NCBI GenBank assembly: GCA_002436005.1
Contig: DIXG01000028.1
Coordinates: forward strand, 1-8,219
Direction of reading: 5' to 3'
DNA length: 8,219 nucleotides
Source of the DNA: Anaerolineaceae bacterium UBA6086
Lineage (GTDB): Bacteria > Chloroflexota > Anaerolineae > Anaerolineales > Anaerolineaceae
Shown in pieces: positions 7,178-8,219 of this stretch. The notes under the pieces were generated by a model. That model was not told the DNA's origin. It ran no database searches and worked only from the letters and a program-made list of their open reading frames with translations. The stretch's first letter is position 1. Each line of letters opens with the position of its first letter. The position numbers and the translations under genes are program-made.

Positions 7178-7223
7178 GGCGATTCCTATTCTGTTTGAGT
7201 TAATCGTCCTCCCGCAAACGCAG

Positions 7224-7278
7224 GGATCTGTCTACCAGCATCCGGGCACGTTAAGAGAATCAATCATCTCTCAGATCC
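7224..7278 (-). repeat. inverted repeat with nested hairpin in the ABC operon leader
   Basis: GGATCTG at 7224-7230 and CAGATCC at 7272-7278 are perfect 7-bp inverted arms around 41 bp. Just inside the right arm a second stem, AGAGA (7254-7258) with TCTCT (7267-7271), closes an 8-nt loop. Reading the minus strand, the outer stem is thus followed directly by a 5-bp hairpin. A further weak hairpin (CCC-T-GC, GTTT loop, GCGGG) lies at about 7208-7224 on the way to the GTG at 7177. There is no T-tract, so it is not an intrinsic terminator. It may be leader RNA structure or a protein-binding palindrome. Confidence 0.4.
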
Positions 7279-7280
7279 AT

Positions 7281-7286
7281 TTTATA
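7281..7286 (-). promoter_or_regulatory. secondary candidate -10 box for the ABC operon
   Basis: The minus strand reads TATAAA followed by AT (GGTATAAAAT), a fair -10 match that would start transcription within the GGATCTG arm. No convincing -35 lies 16-18 bp upstream, so this is the weaker of two promoter candidates in the region. Confidence 0.25.
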
Positions 7287-7315
7287 CCAAAAGTGAGGCC
7301 TTAAATTGAGTTTTT

Positions 7316-7372
7316 TTCGAGATGACAAGTTTACCTTGAAGCGTATGTCGTGTCAAACCAGGCGATCTCGAA
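7316..7372. repeat. perfect 8-bp inverted repeat bracketing the ABC operon promoter
   Basis: TTCGAGAT (7316-7323) and ATCTCGAA (7365-7372) are exact inverted copies separated by 41 bp, with an A/T tract of seven bases touching the left arm. The promoter candidate at 7328-7356 lies wholly between the arms: one arm at the predicted start site and the other just upstream of the -35. The layout suits two operator half-sites or two sites bridged by a regulator, but no binding protein is identified. Confidence 0.45.
7328..7356 (-). promoter_or_regulatory. sigma70-type promoter candidate for the ABC exporter operon
   Basis: The minus strand has a perfect TTGACA (7356-7351), a 17-bp spacer and TAAACT (7333-7328), which matches consensus at 4 of 6 positions. 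Transcription would begin near 7321 and give a leader of about 144 nt before the GTG at 7177, long enough to hold regulatory RNA structure. Two further TTGAC hexamers occur on the same strand at 7381-7376 and 7404-7399, without good -10 partners. Confidence 0.45.
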
Positions 7373-7417
7373 GAGGGTCAATATTTCTCAAGATTTTCTG
7401 TCAAATTAATTCTGCAT

Positions 7418-8182
7418 CTATAATTCAGATAGAAAATTTTCAGAGCACTGAACAAATGCGGATATGTAACGATACGCCAGATCCATCTCTCGATCGAGTA
7501 AAATGCAGTGATCACTTTCTTTCATGAGGATATGGCATTTCTGATAAGATGAAATGCGAGTCATGATAGTGTCTGCAGAATTTGCTGCAATCGTTTGGTC
7601 AAACGCTCCCGTAAAGACAACCAATTGTTGTTGCAGTTGCGGCAGCAATTTGCGTGCATGTCTTTGCATATTTAAGAATTCAACAGCGGCTTTGAGGGGA
7701 TAAACGTTATACCCTTTCCATGCCAATCCATCGTCCTCATCTGATTTCTTTAGATATTTTTTAAAAGGAGCGAGGAGCCTTGCCAGCCACAGCTTCCTTA
7801 CCTTGATGGCAGGCGCAAACAAAAGCAGCCCGGCAATTTCAGGATGCTGGGCGGCAAGTTCCAATGCGAGAATAGCACCCATTGATTCACCGATCACATA
7901 AATGTGTTTGCAGTCATCAAGCAGCTGCTCATAGGTTTCTTTCACCTTTTCAAGCCACATGTGCCAACTGACCTGGTTTAAGTCGTCCGGGTGCGTCCCA
8001 TGACCGGGTAAAAGCGGGGCAGCAGCGGTAAAACCAGCCTGATGCAGCTTTTCTGCGATCAGACGAACCTCGGCTGTTGTGGCAGTAAAACCATGGATCA
8101 GCAGAAATCCGGTTTGGCTGCCTTTCCAATACAAATCTTCTCCGGAAAGTTGGGGGTTTCTGATAAATTCACTTGATTCCAT
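7418..8182 (-). CDS. alpha/beta hydrolase, Est30-like carboxylesterase / monoacylglycerol lipase family
   Basis: A 254-residue serine hydrolase whose length and motif spacing agree with the Est30 carboxylesterases. The oxyanion-hole HGF is at 30-32, the PGHGTHPDDL segment follows at 59-68, and the nucleophile elbow GESMG gives Ser100. The triad is completed by Asp195 (GAFDQTI) and His225 (ESDHCILLD). Residues about 127-175 form a small cap over the active site. No signal peptide or membrane segment is seen, so it should be a cytoplasmic enzyme cleaving short- to medium-chain carboxylesters or monoacylglycerols; the natural substrate is not evident. The ATG is supported by GGAG about 7 nt upstream. 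The start overlaps by 14 nt the end of a frame entering from the right edge, so it is probably the downstream member of an operon. The ABC genes follow after 240 bp and appear to have their own promoter. Confidence 0.92.
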   Translation of the reverse strand: MESSEFIRNPQLSGEDLYWKGSQTGFLLIHGFTATTAEVRLIAEKLHQAGFTAAAPLLPGHGTHPDDLNQVSWHMWLEKVKETYEQLLDDCKHIYVIGESMGAILALELAAQHPEIAGLLLFAPAIKVRKLWLARLLAPFKKYLKKSDEDDGLAWKGYNVYPLKAAVEFLNMQRHARKLLPQLQQQLVVFTGAFDQTIAANSADTIMTRISSYQKCHILMKESDHCILLDREMDLAYRYISAFVQCSENFLSEL

Positions 8183-8219
8183 CGATGAGCTCCGTCATTG
8201 TTCGGGTGGATGCAGGCAT
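8169..8219 (-). CDS. probable 3' end of an upstream gene (partial)
   Basis: A minus-strand frame is open from the right window edge to a TGA at 8171-8169 and encodes the tail PASTRTMTELIDGIK. It overlaps the hydrolase start by 14 nt, the same overlap length as between the two ABC genes, and the hydrolase ribosome site lies inside it. Sixteen codons are too few to name a product, and a short open frame could arise by chance. Confidence 0.35.
   Translation of the reverse strand: MPASTRTMTELIDGIK

Noticed and set aside
7224..7278. The 7-bp outer stem was considered as a tRNA acceptor stem.
   Set aside because: The enclosed length is only 55 nt in total, with no T-loop GTTCRA motif, anticodon arm or CCA end.
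7311..7317. Run of seven T on the plus strand, considered as an intrinsic terminator tail.
   Set aside because: No GC-rich hairpin precedes it on the plus strand and no plus-strand gene ends there; on the minus strand it is an A-run.
7306..7527. Plus-strand 73-residue open frame with several Cys, considered as a small peptide gene (possible MNIO substrate).
   Set aside because: It begins with TTG, runs antisense into the 3' end of the hydrolase for over 100 bp, overlaps the promoter elements of the ABC operon and shows no leader/core organisation.

Overview
The window reads as ordinary bacterial chromosome of roughly balanced base composition. It has long, closely packed genes, mostly on the minus strand, with no insertion sequence, phage, CRISPR, rRNA or tRNA signal. 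The mix of genes (a geranylgeranyl-reductase-type flavoprotein, a DtxR-type regulator, a heterodimeric ABC exporter, an Est30-type esterase and a divergent DUF692/MNIO protein) would suit an anaerobic Chloroflexota lineage such as Anaerolineae. That placement is inference from gene style, not from a marker gene.

Left part (1-2245). A minus-strand FAD-dependent oxidoreductase (70-1413) and a plus-strand DtxR/MntR-like metal-responsive regulator (1574-2245) diverge from a 160-bp intergenic region. That region holds a good extended -10 promoter for the regulator, a small palindrome at its predicted transcription start, and a TATAAT box facing the oxidoreductase. A start-like fragment at the left edge may be the next minus-strand gene.

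Middle part (2317-3482). A two-gene minus-strand unit converges on the regulator. A small metal-binding cupin comes first, followed 14 bp later by a 261-residue TIM-barrel protein of the DUF692/UPF0276 (MNIO) superfamily. The latter keeps most predicted metal ligands but has lost the usual N-terminal motif. No precursor peptide or standard MNIO partner protein is visible.

Right part (3553-8219). Two overlapping minus-strand genes encode the halves of a heterodimeric ABC exporter. Every deviation from consensus falls in one of the two composite ATP sites. Upstream lies a 240-bp intergenic region with a promoter bracketed by a perfect 8-bp inverted repeat, followed by a leader with a second inverted repeat of identical spacing. 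Beyond it is an Est30-like alpha/beta hydrolase, whose start overlaps the probable 3' end of another gene running off the right edge.

The most unusual content is the cupin plus divergent MNIO pair beside a metal-responsive regulator and an exporter, and the symmetrical architecture of the ABC operon's control region. Neither has a function that can be fixed from sequence alone.
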